DNA of 59,075 nucleotides from an uncultured Akkermansia sp. (GTDB taxonomy: Bacteria > Verrucomicrobiota > Verrucomicrobiia > Verrucomicrobiales > Akkermansiaceae): contig CANQAD010000005.1 in the NCBI GenBank assembly GCA_947588735.1, forward strand, positions 1 through 59,075, read 5' to 3'. A model generated the notes under the pieces. The model saw only the letters and a list, made by a program, of their open reading frames with translations, made no database searches and was not told the origin of the DNA. Every line of letters starts with the position of its first letter. Positions within the stretch are counted from its first letter, which is position 1. Positions 20,001-25,787 of the stretch are shown here, in pieces. The translations under genes were made by a program, and so were the position numbers.

Positions 20001-21232
20001 GTGACGACGGCTATATTACCGTCACCACCGAAGAAGCAACGCAGAACAAATTTGAGCGTGCGCTTCCCGGCTCCACCAAGAACCCCTTGGCCGGAGCGAA
20101 GATGATGTGGGATTCGTTGAAGAGTATTCAACAGTGGGAAGCCTTCGTCAATGCCCTGAACCATCCGGATTCGGACTACGACCGCTTGGTTCTCGATCTC
20201 ACCAGCAAGATGGACAACGGGCAGACGAATGAGCTGGAGCGTAGCTTGGCGGCAGTAGCCGGGTCATCGCTCGCAACGCTTGGACCTGCCTTTGCGGAGG
20301 ATCTGCACCGTCAACTCAAAAACGTCCGCAACCGCACGACGTCCATGGATGCAAGCGCAGGACAAGCGGAAATCCATGGACAATTGCCCATGCATATGTG
20401 GATCAACGGCGAGGGTAGCTACCATCGCATGGATGATGACGGTTATTTCTCCGGTTACACGCTCAACAGCTGGGGCGGTTCGATTGGAGTGGACGTGGAT
20501 GTAAGCAAACAGACGACCCTGGGCTTCGCGGTGACCGCCATGTATGGCGATTTAAAAACAGACTCGGCCGATGTGGGACGCGGAAATCTGGACACCACGT
20601 ACCTGAGCGCCTTCATGCGCGCGGCAAGCGGATCATGGATTCACACGTTTGTCCTCACCGGCGGCTTGGCCGATGTACAGATGAACCGAACGGTGAATTA
20701 TGGTTCCGGCAGCTATGCCACTCAGGGCAGCACGGACGGATATGCCTTGGGAGCCCTGTATGAAGTCGGTTACACCCGACTTCTCAATGCCGAGGGAACG
20801 ATCGCGCTGCAACCGGTCATGAACGTTGAGTTCCGACATGTCGGCATCAAGGGCTATACGGAGACCGGCAGCAATGCCGCCTTGAGGGTAGATGATATGG
20901 AACAGAATATCCTCACCCTTGGCCTGGGCGCCCGCATGCAGAGTGTTGTGGGTGAAAATGCCTTCAATCGCGCTTCCATCTTTGAGGCACGTGTGCTGTT
21001 GAAGGCTGACGCCGGCGACCAATCCGGCACGGCTAAGGCCGGTATCATCGGCTCAACCGCTATGGCCGAAATCGAAAGTGCAGAAGTAGGCTCAATAGGT
21101 GTGGAGGCAGGTGCAGGCATTACGATCCCGCTGGGCGCGAAGTATGGCAGCGTCTTCTTGGACGCCTCTCTGGAGTACCGCCGCGGCTGGACCAGCGTCA
21201 ACGCCTCTGCAGGGTACAGAATCAATTTCTGA
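5039..21232 (+). CDS. Giant autotransporter (5397 aa)
   Basis: A type V surface protein: signal peptide, very long beta-helical passenger, and a C-terminal outer-membrane barrel. The ATG at 5039 is preferred over the in-frame ATG at 4994 because it begins a classical export signal (basic N-region, hydrophobic core, cleavage near PAQA-DEE). The passenger is made of Gly/Ser/Thr-rich repeats of the autotransporter-associated beta-strand type (GTLKLTG, GNLTVGS). Five YxLF-type segments (about residues 800, 1769, 2819, 3444, 3852), each followed by a Trp-rich patch, divide it into blocks. The last quarter is strongly charged. The barrel occupies about the last 280 residues and ends in Phe, the usual BamA-recognition residue. 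Likely adhesive or structural; no enzymatic domain was recognised. bamA lies 8 kb downstream. No clear Shine-Dalgarno precedes the start. Confidence 0.93.
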   Translation: MKLHLPTGLRKALLACLAAIAGRRVLRRTVASGTALLGAFSVLWSTPPAQADEEPPLAAPAGDELVLGTEGKDEEEEQDLLAANSAGDIMMLAATEGVIPLASGNALTWSGTGDFNLTPSTDDNRTWSEQNQSLADRIVVLAGTVSSDKDTVNVTVTSDDGSVSMAELMVGKSGNEVDTTKYVFKAGSAAQTLTVDDALTFRAGDVTFGSTEGNALSLSAGSIVISSGNVTFQGAGTFDVTGTLTLGSGAGVVIGEDSILTVGGLDGSGGDAYGTIAGQGTLKLTAASGSYAGSIGSGFEFAGTNSNSTYTLAGSFSGSHLAVSQGKLQLQIAGDDNGEVDLGGVILNVSAGSLEFLNAAGVTGTVANGGTRYIVGGLTGNGTGLIGAPSNVFTTLVIDYSGEEKLTAEVNLIGTDGSTYYMSLEKKGTGTQEIAGIKDGTKLFHVFSLAVTGGTLETTVETLETCGVVKVGNDDGNESGTHLIAKNWTASNYNGAGSAITVGQGGTIELSGNLTSSVAIAVNQGGTIKLNGNLTSNVAITVGGEVSVGEALNGGTSGYTGAIVVNGGTLKVGERHKGEGQTTGRGSLNDAWVHSLAVHGGEVNIAGSLVVQLNGGNAAITVDNGGQLIIGGQIANTFNYYNKTGNITVGATDSKGTLKADMMVNAEQITVQYAESSMTAMNGLNATSLSVTSGGTATLTGALTITRGISVSGTGSKLALGGAVTVNGEQTWTIGAGSVFEATAEDVSLAIGASGGSLTLSVDATASGGKLKLSDAALTALTGLKLTLTGLEDQEGGWTCQLFDVAAMSSQDKGSRLTQFVREVLQGYLARDLSVSDEGYLTYNSALAGAHELTWGNGTETWQSGGGGWNDSSSGGGAGVFENGDNVTFASADGETHIVTIEGAVNPGKMQVTSGTWTFSGGDLSVTGSLTIGTDDSGSDVTFSGTGALAIGSGVTVKGQSSMTLDKIVNVGLGSVTVEAEGEFVTANHGTFCNYTTSWGAVSGAGSVVLKDLGGNFTLTGAYTAGGGENNNDRTKGLYGMLSGSTGIGSIILRGNSVIATCTGDADGVFGKVTDSVVVEAGASLWLYRVDNPLGNREKDEHARTLYLCGDGGEGHAAALRSANIAHSIAWDVSLEKSTDGATIQTDSNLTFSGGLDFSGKTLTKTGANELKLTGAVMGGGGTIDVKNGSITLACTQVSNTLQNIDINLCGSIVGETAVTGALNVNESAAIGALYGSGTVTIATSKTLTLTKANDETTHPFAGSITGAGTLVLSNDVTFAVNGTEASISSALTGTGTLKLTGGTLTLGEGFSTSGKSLKINVAGGTLVLGYASTVDTNYLSDVTLQVDGNLYFTGAADVANTTYVVGGLEGTTSSSDVKLRTGESAKLIIDYSGEKELSFAGQFSDQSVNPGKKVDLVKRGSGTQILTTGHLDTKSTTVEAGTLEFKNAGTTWSPFTVESEGIANFKGGWTFHNGSSLTVHGGTVTVTGKLGITDPDTEAVLTIDNGGSVTAGSLGGTGTGHAGRLKVGGADTSGKLTVGTEASSYTGDAFKAKSLYVQNSANDAGEGSVVTIYGNVNFYSNVSGQNGYAMIIDGKSKVIIDGTLHGDSSAHDLQSVKLDNGGELGVKGAVTFGDNYGLEVVNGSATLSGGVTASSITMSQGSLTLGGALNITNEVTVSGGKMKLASADLSSHSLAIELTGTLEIAAADSGNVLTFGDDQKLTLTIHTTSQTEGGKLRLTNEVMTALKDLANKIEIQLAGTQSGANWTYKLFDVTGLDTAWTNTTAQEFLQALWDEGSVSVTNEGIVQFSQGKQLTWTGGDDGLWDTSSQNWESTSTYASGDSVTFGEKGSSAHSSVTVVGNLTPGDIHVTGSSTYTFTGQETNSASIAASGNLYVEGDSSATFGDLSSFSVAGGEIIGSLKLESTVTGTKSLGSMTVGSNGTITITDCTASNWNGTTISGDGTVVLGASGIDGHTVTVDETNNLFTALFARGDTTIQRNNDHEGIGRFEIANGTTLTFSGNAQTIGKGLSFARCLVVKDGASLQVNSSVFDWGNANSIKYNEHGTLVLEGSGIEEQTGALVVTAEEWMKWDVELANDATIYVKNVTLHFAGAGDYAGSFDGKDHKLTIKGSGNNSQLKIDENFQMHGTIGGEIEIGEEATLWLATSSSLDMGTYGVILDGGVLKMSQSAQIKSLSGRGGVNFAGGHVLTIVGNGAKAYTGTITNYSGSKVTVNGGADFLLGNGASVNTTLEVSGTLSTEAGTEDDNLVTATVNVLNVGNDGQVKLGDHSTLTVTTLGGVSGQYGSITGGGTLKLTGNGGSFSGSVASNLEYAGSRDGDFTYNGQFTGANLTVTSGHFRMGDSSTFTSATVTEVTGGELYLAGTCSNMTIHLGASDSTTELLQWRGDAEIAVLYGKGKVVVNYNYNTLTISGQATTDQVFEGDVCSGGNGTVKLTGGMYLGNGASFGNTVEVTGTLAMQDSEGSPISATVGTLHVGTAGQVQIGTNATLKVKALGGVDEGYGSIGGDGTLNLTAASGIFGGTISSNFTYAGSGRYDLTAAYAGNSLTVTSGTLRLSEGNSTAMTLSGDGILSLAGGKTLKLAGGSNRVGKLELEETGTVDLADGTLTTRLSGSGTLELTTSLETGTATLEVSGAEGSGIVVNLQDEHVALRVGASGATLRGVTGSGSISGDDALTLVGSESADATKIFSGTVGVDVNLQSGHWTLGAGATLNEALTLGGGQGANVAVVDVTGKLTLGQGSLVGGSGELDISLDGSAAEAAGGAIHLAEGVTDLTWEKGVRIVLAHADLITQDNYQTWEYQLFGSLENLSDFEAFATAVKGALGDVSLGENFFYQLDATGKLTIQELEGKWRTWIGDASAEGGWDGTWKASTEADSQWIGSPQGGSVHFAEGDRARFDKAEGGDVTIEGEVLTHQVQVKQGDWVWTLSSQEGKTGSLHVHEAFDIQGGSVTIEESDKYNFQGGVSVESVGELVVKKSASGASMTFGDGKGVSGEGSLKLLLSSDEASVSDALGNLLAEGGSLGALKFASADTTEHTVTVASEDGNKLGQLGALHVGSNVTLALGADLTKVEGKSPTVRLEGGSLNMGGHSLDLDLALDANANIAAGGNGRFTGVMTLGTNTLTVASGNLTLGGAVAVSAESGGKIAVADGATLTLSSNDDVLSQVEVDLTGTSSGGTLSVDSTRNGGYTIEKLTTGNHGTLDLKDSAKLTIQTMDGTLTRLTMGDGSALMVQSTLTVGAVTMAGGASISGDLHATTLTLNGTGSTVNVDGNLEADDFTMGSNAVSITGNLTAGSLALGNGAVLSAGADGSGNLTANTVTMAGGASISGNLNTTTLTLNGTGSTVNVDGNLEADDFTMGSNTVSITGNLSITGTWSWAAGSALKLGGQNARITLGEGMKIQPTGEAKLTIDLTSDLLGDRETKGSYQLFDGMQAGWQNFFTFTVDGEVVGGVDNYENLTLNEQGDLTWGSIAPRDTLYWGANASDKQVVLGGAGVGEWSHEEGAPGTEMWANNKHVHLQHEEPDEVSVKVASGGATVGDLHVSGGATYVMEAENGTPCTVTVKSAFTNHVTVIVGANVTVEATRYTGTGSLKLGGGNVTVQTASTVNRAEVAAGTLTLADGSTITELSGTPGAGQKALVTSTGAVTVSRGSYGGALDVKGLAVVGNFTYGGQNGNAGALKVSGALNLVGSLIADSLNGNGSIIGNGKLDLRATGESRFSGNVGVDLHFSGTGSLELAGQYTGKNVTVNGGGVLTLAQGATLDSLHLENGGMLTLSGGTLKASSVTVGQTGGGLAIGMTDKADNLEFGRLEGGKLTITLNGYDDWAKNHADDLTYQLFNEGSFASLWDALTQGRNGDEDWWKDYFDFHLDSSDSRNKVTGLDSAGKLTFGVYKPEGTVWTGSGEGEDANVWSTPEEHEEGKTDDNWGGNATPTAGATVTFKNPDEGELVGNGEVKLDKDVKAEEVYVDSGEFTFTGKNGNGSDSLTTDKLTVGGKGDQADLNLDTHLKGEEGTVVDLRDKGSLNVKENASLDEKTSIQFNGGALKFTSDSSEEDIASKVDAGNSSDKVKVNVEKDAKGATWTDESGLSSGGVSLALETGIEKTGEGEFTLSWQGTEQRHKGEITVDGGTLTLDVQDGEATMGGAVSGEGVLKAGAGEVRLAGEVKGFSGTLHTGDKKDGGGITLTEAAASGIVKADVSGNSTLDVESANGVTLTGQLGNEKDQLTVKNSGEGDLVIAGSVGSNTELNTDNEKEGVIVLGDGRQDGKVDMSFYEKKVSGTGDLVLSNVELSKDFNNGEAKLYVDTALAVTEESDQPASYARRRARRATRGAENDYAGGTVDMGGMDVTNKLSGITVNADGLLTGVTGGYTTGEKHNLRLHFTSSNWSKSPEEAGKALIVGGETQDGEGVSPAPETSAFTIDTEKSDYVSFEFDSSIFGAFRLDESGHDAEIYLHLADNVMWKWSEEQQGEKAEDWWNRFLFGSVTGVEYLNATEDGAQEGQVIVKLTGCTQDLYIVMNGEGGDESTSDRAEQLYGKKATVLLDGKTLTLNWAGDESGEEGPHKVPAIVHNLLGTEETTLDIRNSTREDDPESRLNVSLDNTLAEDIYDPRHDESDLPQPDKTTVHGQDTAFLGSIKGGEGIDVTKVGKGTLTVGGNYTLQDGETRLEEGGLVLWGEENRMTKMTFACSGAQDEQNGEALRGVKLVGGTTTVSEKLSDGEGGGELILEDGAELVLNGEDNELTHTNITGDGTGTIILDTGEERGKSASLALGGNASIRDVGMDLNKNTTFNAGSSQSRLSALNGSGTVTIGSGGALTVESGTFSGTLGVESDGSGEAATFAVAQGKSFTFDNIKTSGDKADERVTIEIGDNATLNMDLTRTGGSDDATVRFGDINVGNGRMLLDVGAQNTANVEGVLNFGEQGTLVLKSATTQNGEFTTKLTSGLDLDVLREHVQLTGVGFLLSEVGHITKKGDDGYITVTTEEATQNKFERALPGSTKNPLAGAKMMWDSLKSIQQWEAFVNALNHPDSDYDRLVLDLTSKMDNGQTNELERSLAAVAGSSLATLGPAFAEDLHRQLKNVRNRTTSMDASAGQAEIHGQLPMHMWINGEGSYHRMDDDGYFSGYTLNSWGGSIGVDVDVSKQTTLGFAVTAMYGDLKTDSADVGRGNLDTTYLSAFMRAASGSWIHTFVLTGGLADVQMNRTVNYGSGSYATQGSTDGYALGALYEVGYTRLLNAEGTIALQPVMNVEFRHVGIKGYTETGSNAALRVDDMEQNILTLGLGARMQSVVGENAFNRASIFEARVLLKADAGDQSGTAKAGIIGSTAMAEIESAEVGSIGVEAGAGITIPLGAKYGSVFLDASLEYRRGWTSVNASAGYRINF
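14811..14965 (+). repeat. Internal direct repeat, unit 1
   Basis: About 155 bp of the autotransporter gene that recurs, nearly identical, 234 bp downstream at 15045-15199. It encodes VTMAGGASISG..., TLTLNGTGSTVNVDGN and LEADDFTMGSN. Its length and identity stand out against the diverged repeats elsewhere in the gene, indicating a recent duplication. Confidence 0.8.
15045..15199 (+). repeat. Internal direct repeat, unit 2
   Basis: Partner of the unit at 14811-14965, in frame and with few differences. The 78-codon offset means that recombination between the two would remove 234 bp without breaking the frame. Confidence 0.8.
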
Positions 21233-21281
21233 TGGCCGACCAGGTAAACGGACAAAAAATGCGTCCGTCGCTTACGATATG

Positions 21282-21333
21282 CAGTTTCCTTGGGATCGAC
21301 AGGCTTTCCGCCGACAGTTTCCCAAGGCAACTG
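21282..21333. terminator. Hairpin after the autotransporter gene
   Basis: CAGTTTCCTTGGGA (21282-21295) pairs with TCCCAAGGCAACTG (21320-21333), a 14-bp stem with one mismatch, 49 bp after the stop codon. No T-run follows, so factor-independent termination is doubtful; it may protect the 3' end. The rest of 21233-21582 shows no gene. Confidence 0.4.
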
Positions 21334-21582
21334 ATCGTTGTAAATCAAACGTCTGTAAATTGATTGACGATTTGCTCACCCGTTTTTGAAAAAACAAGCG
21401 TATTCGGGAGAAGTTCATCAACGGAGAAAATGCTCTTGTTGGTTGATATTATTGTTGAGACGAATCAAAAATCATGACAACAAACAGTTATCATGATAAT
21501 GGCTCTCAAAGACTTTCCTGACTACGTTCATGATTCGAAAAACCTGCGCAGAGCGCACATTATCAATAATGCGGTTGCCCTG

Positions 21583-21769
21583 CACACGTGTCCCAATAAA
21601 ATATTCTCCGGGCTCATTCAACCCATTTCCCATGCGTTTCCTTCGGACGAAAATAGCAGCGCGCTAGCTTTCCAAATCGTAATTCGTAATTTGTAAATAA
21701 CCAACGGATTATGCTACATTATGTGCCGTTAACGACCTATCGGGAGTGCTTTCTCTTGGGACAGATGTG
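21583..21769 (+). mobile_element. MITE-like element, copy C (187 bp, minimal)
   Basis: Begins CACACGTGTCCCAA (21583-21596) and ends TTGGGACAGATGTG (21756-21769), whose complement matches the left end at 12 of 14 positions. It is flanked exactly by the 9-mer GTTGCCCTG at 21574-21582 and 21770-21778. It contains only the left block (AATAAAATATTCTCCGGGCTC) and the right block (CGTAAT...GTAAATAACC...GGATTATGC); the central hairpin array is absent. The right end is 27 bp from the -35 of the lipoprotein promoter. Confidence 0.82.
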
Positions 21770-21796
21770 GTTGCCCTGCCCTGATGAAGACCATAC

Positions 21797-21826
21797 TTGA
21801 CAAGACAGCTTAAGATTTGATACGCT
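21797..21826 (+). promoter_or_regulatory. Promoter of the lipoprotein gene
   Basis: TTGACA (21797-21802), 18 bp, TACGCT (21821-21826). The GTG start at 21833 follows after 6 nt, suggesting a leaderless mRNA with a GTG start. Confidence 0.5.
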
Positions 21827-21832
21827 GACGGG

Positions 21833-22462
21833 GTGAAACAGTTGCTACAATCGGCGACAATGGTGGTATTGGCGTTGCTAACTTCCTGTGCATACATGCA
21901 GACGCATAAGAATGTGGGAGAACTTGGCGCTTATTACAACGGACACATTTTAGATAAAAAAGATTTGCGAGTTTTCCACGATGCAACTCAACATCAGTGG
22001 TATATCAATGCGCGAGAGGCTCGATTCAAACTGGATTATCCCATCATTTACGATTCCATATTCCAACGCCGTGACAACAACCCTTCGTATCGTTTGGTAC
22101 GTATGAATTCGAATTTTGTTTATCATCCCGTTAGTGAATCTACTGCCCGTGTCCTGATGCGCAGTGATGGTTTTTCCCAGTTACACGTGCTGGCAGAGGA
22201 AATCAATCGCCATGACGCCGGGTCGTGGACATCTTCACCTCATTTTACTAAGAGCTACAACGTTTCAGCAACTCTCGATGGTGATAGTACCTGTTCCATT
22301 CCCGCCAATCGTGTTCCCATCCGCAGCCCTTTCGTCTCTAAAATCTTGAAAAATATAGACTTCATTGTGATCGACATTCCCGGTACATTGGCCTACAACG
22401 TCGCTATCCCATTCGTCGCTCCCTTCGTCTTCTTCTATGAGTTCTCTCACGATAAATCTTAA
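21833..22462 (+). CDS. Putative lipoprotein of unknown function
   Basis: A 209-aa protein starting with GTG. The N-terminus MKQLLQSATMVVLALLTSC is a lipoprotein signal with an LTSC lipobox, so the mature protein should be lipid-anchored at Cys19. The mature part has no family I recognise: there is a Tyr/Asn-rich N-terminal half (GAYYNGHILDKKDLRVFHD) and a hydrophobic C-terminal stretch with aromatic residues (TLAYNVAIPFVAPFVFFYEF) that could be a membrane-associated helix. The start fits the promoter 6 nt upstream. It is followed directly by the AT-rich candidate origin. Confidence 0.7.
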   Translation: MKQLLQSATMVVLALLTSCAYMQTHKNVGELGAYYNGHILDKKDLRVFHDATQHQWYINAREARFKLDYPIIYDSIFQRRDNNPSYRLVRMNSNFVYHPVSESTARVLMRSDGFSQLHVLAEEINRHDAGSWTSSPHFTKSYNVSATLDGDSTCSIPANRVPIRSPFVSKILKNIDFIVIDIPGTLAYNVAIPFVAPFVFFYEFSHDKS

Positions 22463-22712
22463 TATCAATAGTTTAATAAGTTATTAACATCCTATGTGGA
22501 TAAGAAAGTGAATAAGTTGTCAGTAATTGGACAAGGCTTGTGAATTTCTATAGTCATTCAATATTATTAACATAATTATCCACAAAACAGATGATCTATA
22601 AGATGTATGTAATCAATCATTTATAAACATTATTAACCTTATTCACACACTAGATGATGAGAGAATAATAGTAACTATATATTTCCCTTCTTAAAAGCTC
22701 AACGTCCAGATC
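22463..22712. other. Candidate chromosome replication origin (oriC)
   Basis: A 250-bp non-coding, strongly AT-rich stretch between the lipoprotein gene and ribD. It carries two perfect DnaA boxes, TGTGGATAA at 22495-22503 and TTATCCACA at 22576-22584, and two near matches, AGTGAATAA at 22507-22515 and TTATTCACA at 22639-22647. The octamer TTATTAAC occurs three times (about 22480, 22565 and 22630), which could serve as unwinding sequence. Two perfect parS-like sites lie 11-13 kb away. dnaA is not in the window, and any ribD promoter must also lie in this stretch. Confidence 0.6.
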
Positions 22713-23762
22713 ATGCAAATGAATGTCGATCAAATGCGCATGCAAGAAGCGCTGAGACTTGCTCAAAGGGGAGTGGGTACAACGAGTCCAAATCCTCCTG
22801 TAGGCGCTGTTCTTTATGCCGATGGAAAACTGATTGGTGAGGGTTACCATGAAAAAGCGGGAGAAGCTCATGCAGAACGGCGAGCCATTCAAGATGCTGT
22901 GGAACGAGGATTTGCAGACAAGCTTCGGGGATCTGTTCTGTATGTGACTCTTGAACCGTGTTCGAGTTATGGGAAAACTCCGCCTTGCACCTCGGCCATT
23001 TTGGAAGCGGGAATAGATCGTGTTGTTTATGGAATGAACGACCCGGACAAGCGCCACAGCGGGCGCGCTAAGGCCATTTTGGAAACTGGAGGCGTCAGGG
23101 TACTGGGTGGGGTGAACGAGGAAGCTTGCAGGGCCTTTTTAAGGCCATGGGTGCACAGCGTGGAAACCGGGTTGCCTTGGGTGACCGCAAAGGTGGCTTG
23201 CACGTTGGATGGAAGTCTGACGCGCTGCAAAGAGCGGTGGATTAGCTGTGCTGAATCGTTGAAATATGCGCACGAACTTCGACTTCAGAGCGATGCAATT
23301 TTGACGGGAGGCGCTACTGTCAGAGCGGATGATCCGGCATTTACCATTCGTACTCCGCTTAGTGAAATACCAGTTTGTAAGCAGCAACCTTGGCGCGTTG
23401 TACTCACACATAATCGCTCTTTACTTCCAGATCGGGCGCAAATTTTCACAGATGCATTCGCAAATCGGACGATAGTTTACGAAAAGGTTGAATGTTTGAA
23501 GGACGTTCTGCGGGAGTTGCACGAGCATTATGGGGTGGTGAAGCTCCTTCTGGAATGCGGAGGCAAATTATTGCGTCAATTTTTGAATCAAGGTCTTGTG
23601 CAAGAATGGGTTCAAGATATTGCGCCGATTATAAGTGGCGGCGCCGATTCCGTGGTTCCCGGTGACTTTTTGCCACGTGAAATCCGACTGCGTGAGGTCA
23701 CCGTGCAGCAAGCCGATGTCGATTACATTTTGCGTGGTATTTTGGAAACCTCGGAGGATTGA
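22713..23762 (+). CDS. ribD: Bifunctional riboflavin biosynthesis deaminase/reductase
   Basis: Deaminates the pyrimidine ring product of GTP cyclohydrolase II and then reduces its ribosyl side chain, two successive steps of riboflavin synthesis in the cytoplasm. The 349-aa length fits the bifunctional enzyme. The N-terminal CMP/dCMP-deaminase domain has the zinc motif HAE (H53, E55) and PCSSYGKTPPC (C83, C92). The C-terminal reductase domain begins near ACTLDGSL (about residue 165) and contains ILTGGATVRADDP and LLECGGKL segments. The first ATG is taken; a second at codon 3 is equally possible. No riboflavin (FMN) riboswitch was recognised upstream. Confidence 0.92.
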   Translation: MQMNVDQMRMQEALRLAQRGVGTTSPNPPVGAVLYADGKLIGEGYHEKAGEAHAERRAIQDAVERGFADKLRGSVLYVTLEPCSSYGKTPPCTSAILEAGIDRVVYGMNDPDKRHSGRAKAILETGGVRVLGGVNEEACRAFLRPWVHSVETGLPWVTAKVACTLDGSLTRCKERWISCAESLKYAHELRLQSDAILTGGATVRADDPAFTIRTPLSEIPVCKQQPWRVVLTHNRSLLPDRAQIFTDAFANRTIVYEKVECLKDVLRELHEHYGVVKLLLECGGKLLRQFLNQGLVQEWVQDIAPIISGGADSVVPGDFLPREIRLREVTVQQADVDYILRGILETSED

Positions 23763-23825
23763 TCAATATATGTTCTTTTTGTTTCGGGTTGGGGACTAAT
23801 GGCAACGCTGTACTGTCGGCCGGAC

Positions 23826-25736
23826 TCAATCAGGCTCAAGTTCTGTTTCCAGATAAAATGATTTTAATGATTGATAACCAAGATTTTTCATTAATTGATC
23901 CCAGTTTTTCGGGAGTTTGATTTTGATGGTCGTGAAAGCTCCACCCGGCAAACACATTGTTTTGTTACGGTTTTCATCACCGGTCACTAAAAAAGCTGAC
24001 TTCCCGATTTGCATTACAGGTACTGTTTGGAGAGTGTTTTCCCGACACCATGACAGCCACATAGGCGTGGGCGTACTGGAAGCGTATTCCAGGCGGGCGA
24101 TTTTGGAAGTGTGCATGCTCAACGGGTACGTATCCGGGTTGAAGGTACTTCCGGGGTTGGCGTAATAGTTGGCAATGGCGCGTTGCTGAACGGGCATACG
24201 AGCTGCATTTACCAGCGCTGCTTCCAGGGATTTCTTGGTCTTATATTTTTGCGCTAAATTTCGTGCAACGCAACTGGTGATAAGAAAAGTACGATAAACG
24301 CAAGGCATACCGCTCCCAATGGCAAATTGTTGCTTTTCTGTAGCATCCCACGCCATAAGCTGCATGATCATATCGGCGTTCGATGAGGCTGGTGCAAGAT
24401 TATTTCCCCAATTTAAGGCAGATGCTGCAGTCAGCGTATTCTCATTCACCTTGTACCCCTGTTGCATGTGAAAGGGAAGCCAACCGAGTTGAAGCGCGGC
24501 TTCCTCATCTTCCGCCAAACACCAAGGCATCAGGTACCCAAATGTTCCCATGCGGTTTTGCTGAATATAATACCCGCCGAAATTAAGCATTGCCAAGTTG
24601 AAAAAACGTCCGATAGCAGCATGACGTTGTGCGGAAATTTCCCCCTGATCATGATGAAATCCCAGTTGTCGCGCTATTGGTCCATTGACCCAACAGTACG
24701 GCGTCCACGCATGTGTGCTGGCAAGTGTACGCCTGAAATTACCATGGGTCATTGCCTTGGTTATTGCTACAAGTATCGGCATAAATTCCGGTGGGCAACC
24801 AGACATCACTCCATTTATTGCCACATGCTGCAGCGTTATGGCACGCTGTGCTGGCGGAACGACTGCCACCACCGTTTCCGGCGCATCATCGCAAAACTTC
24901 ATGAATTCGGATACAGCCTCTTTTGTAGGTGGAATAATCGGCAAGCCATCTGTCCATCCTTGCTGAGCAAAATAGGTATTGATTTGGTGGAGTGAGCCAC
25001 AAAAAGCTGTATCGCTGCCCTTTGCGTGATTGGAATGCGCTGACTTTTCATTTTCGGCGATAGGTGTTGTGAGAGCCTTCACAATTTGTGGCCACAGTAC
25101 TTTGCGCGTATTTTCACGCAGTTTTTCGGGCGTATGTGTTGAAAAAGCCCCCGGATATTCCGCCACACGCGCGACCGCTACACCAGCTGCTCGGGCAATG
25201 GATTTTGCTTGCTCCGTGAAACCTGGAGCAGTTATCATCACAGCCGGTAATCCACAATGTTCTGCGGCAATGCAGGACCCCATTTCCTTCGGTGTACAGA
25301 GTCCACAGCCTCCGTTGCCGGATATCACTGCGTCCACGTGCATGGATTCTAATTTAGACACAAATTCGTCCTTTTGCGCGCGGATGACGCCTGGTCCCGG
25401 CCACGGCCCGGCTGATCCAATTTCATTGAGCATGATTACTTTGGCAGTTGGATAGCGTTGGAGAATAAGTTTTTTGATTTCCGGATGAGTTATATGCGCC
25501 ATAAAGCTGCCGCCGACAATGGCGACCGTCTTTCCATCCAAGGTATCAAGGCGATGACCCTGTCGTATCATTTGGATTGCGCTTTTTCCTACCGGGCAAA
25601 GCACGGAATAGGTGCCACAATCACGATCCAGAGAGTTGCAAACAGCAATGGCGGACGCATCCTTTTGCCCATGCGCGCCCATCATGGAGAAACAAAATAG
25701 TACAATCTCAAGGCATCGTCGAATAGTTTTTTTCAT
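23826..25736 (-). CDS. Exported UGSC-like two-domain protein
   Basis: A 636-aa protein with an N-terminal signal peptide (hydrophobic core about residues 9-22). Residues about 40-215 resemble the UGSC (seleno)protein family: VAIVGGSFMAH and SGNGGCGLCTPKE, where the usual Sec/Cys-Gly-Ser-Cys motif reads CGLC. Both cysteines are TGT codons, so no selenocysteine is used. From about residue 255 a second domain begins with GWTDGLPIIPPT, a segment known to me from proteins encoded with UGSC members. The reaction is unknown; the paired cysteines suggest redox or metal/thiol chemistry, which is inference. It starts 51 bp after the mfd stop, with AGGAG 8 nt before the ATG, so it is probably co-transcribed with mfd. 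Confidence 0.6.
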   Translation of the reverse strand: MKKTIRRCLEIVLFCFSMMGAHGQKDASAIAVCNSLDRDCGTYSVLCPVGKSAIQMIRQGHRLDTLDGKTVAIVGGSFMAHITHPEIKKLILQRYPTAKVIMLNEIGSAGPWPGPGVIRAQKDEFVSKLESMHVDAVISGNGGCGLCTPKEMGSCIAAEHCGLPAVMITAPGFTEQAKSIARAAGVAVARVAEYPGAFSTHTPEKLRENTRKVLWPQIVKALTTPIAENEKSAHSNHAKGSDTAFCGSLHQINTYFAQQGWTDGLPIIPPTKEAVSEFMKFCDDAPETVVAVVPPAQRAITLQHVAINGVMSGCPPEFMPILVAITKAMTHGNFRRTLASTHAWTPYCWVNGPIARQLGFHHDQGEISAQRHAAIGRFFNLAMLNFGGYYIQQNRMGTFGYLMPWCLAEDEEAALQLGWLPFHMQQGYKVNENTLTAASALNWGNNLAPASSNADMIMQLMAWDATEKQQFAIGSGMPCVYRTFLITSCVARNLAQKYKTKKSLEAALVNAARMPVQQRAIANYYANPGSTFNPDTYPLSMHTSKIARLEYASSTPTPMWLSWCRENTLQTVPVMQIGKSAFLVTGDENRNKTMCLPGGAFTTIKIKLPKNWDQLMKNLGYQSLKSFYLETELEPD

Positions 25737-25787
25737 AGTCCGCTCTCCTTGAGAACGAAATTCTACGACAATTTTCTACTGCAATGG

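Noticed and set aside
5023..20164. Many long minus-strand open frames inside the autotransporter gene
   Set aside because: They are Ser/Pro/Val-rich antisense images of a Gly/Thr/Ser repeat protein and have no independent support.
23826..25736. Selenocysteine in the UGSC-like motif
   Set aside because: Both positions are TGT cysteine codons and no in-frame TGA is present.
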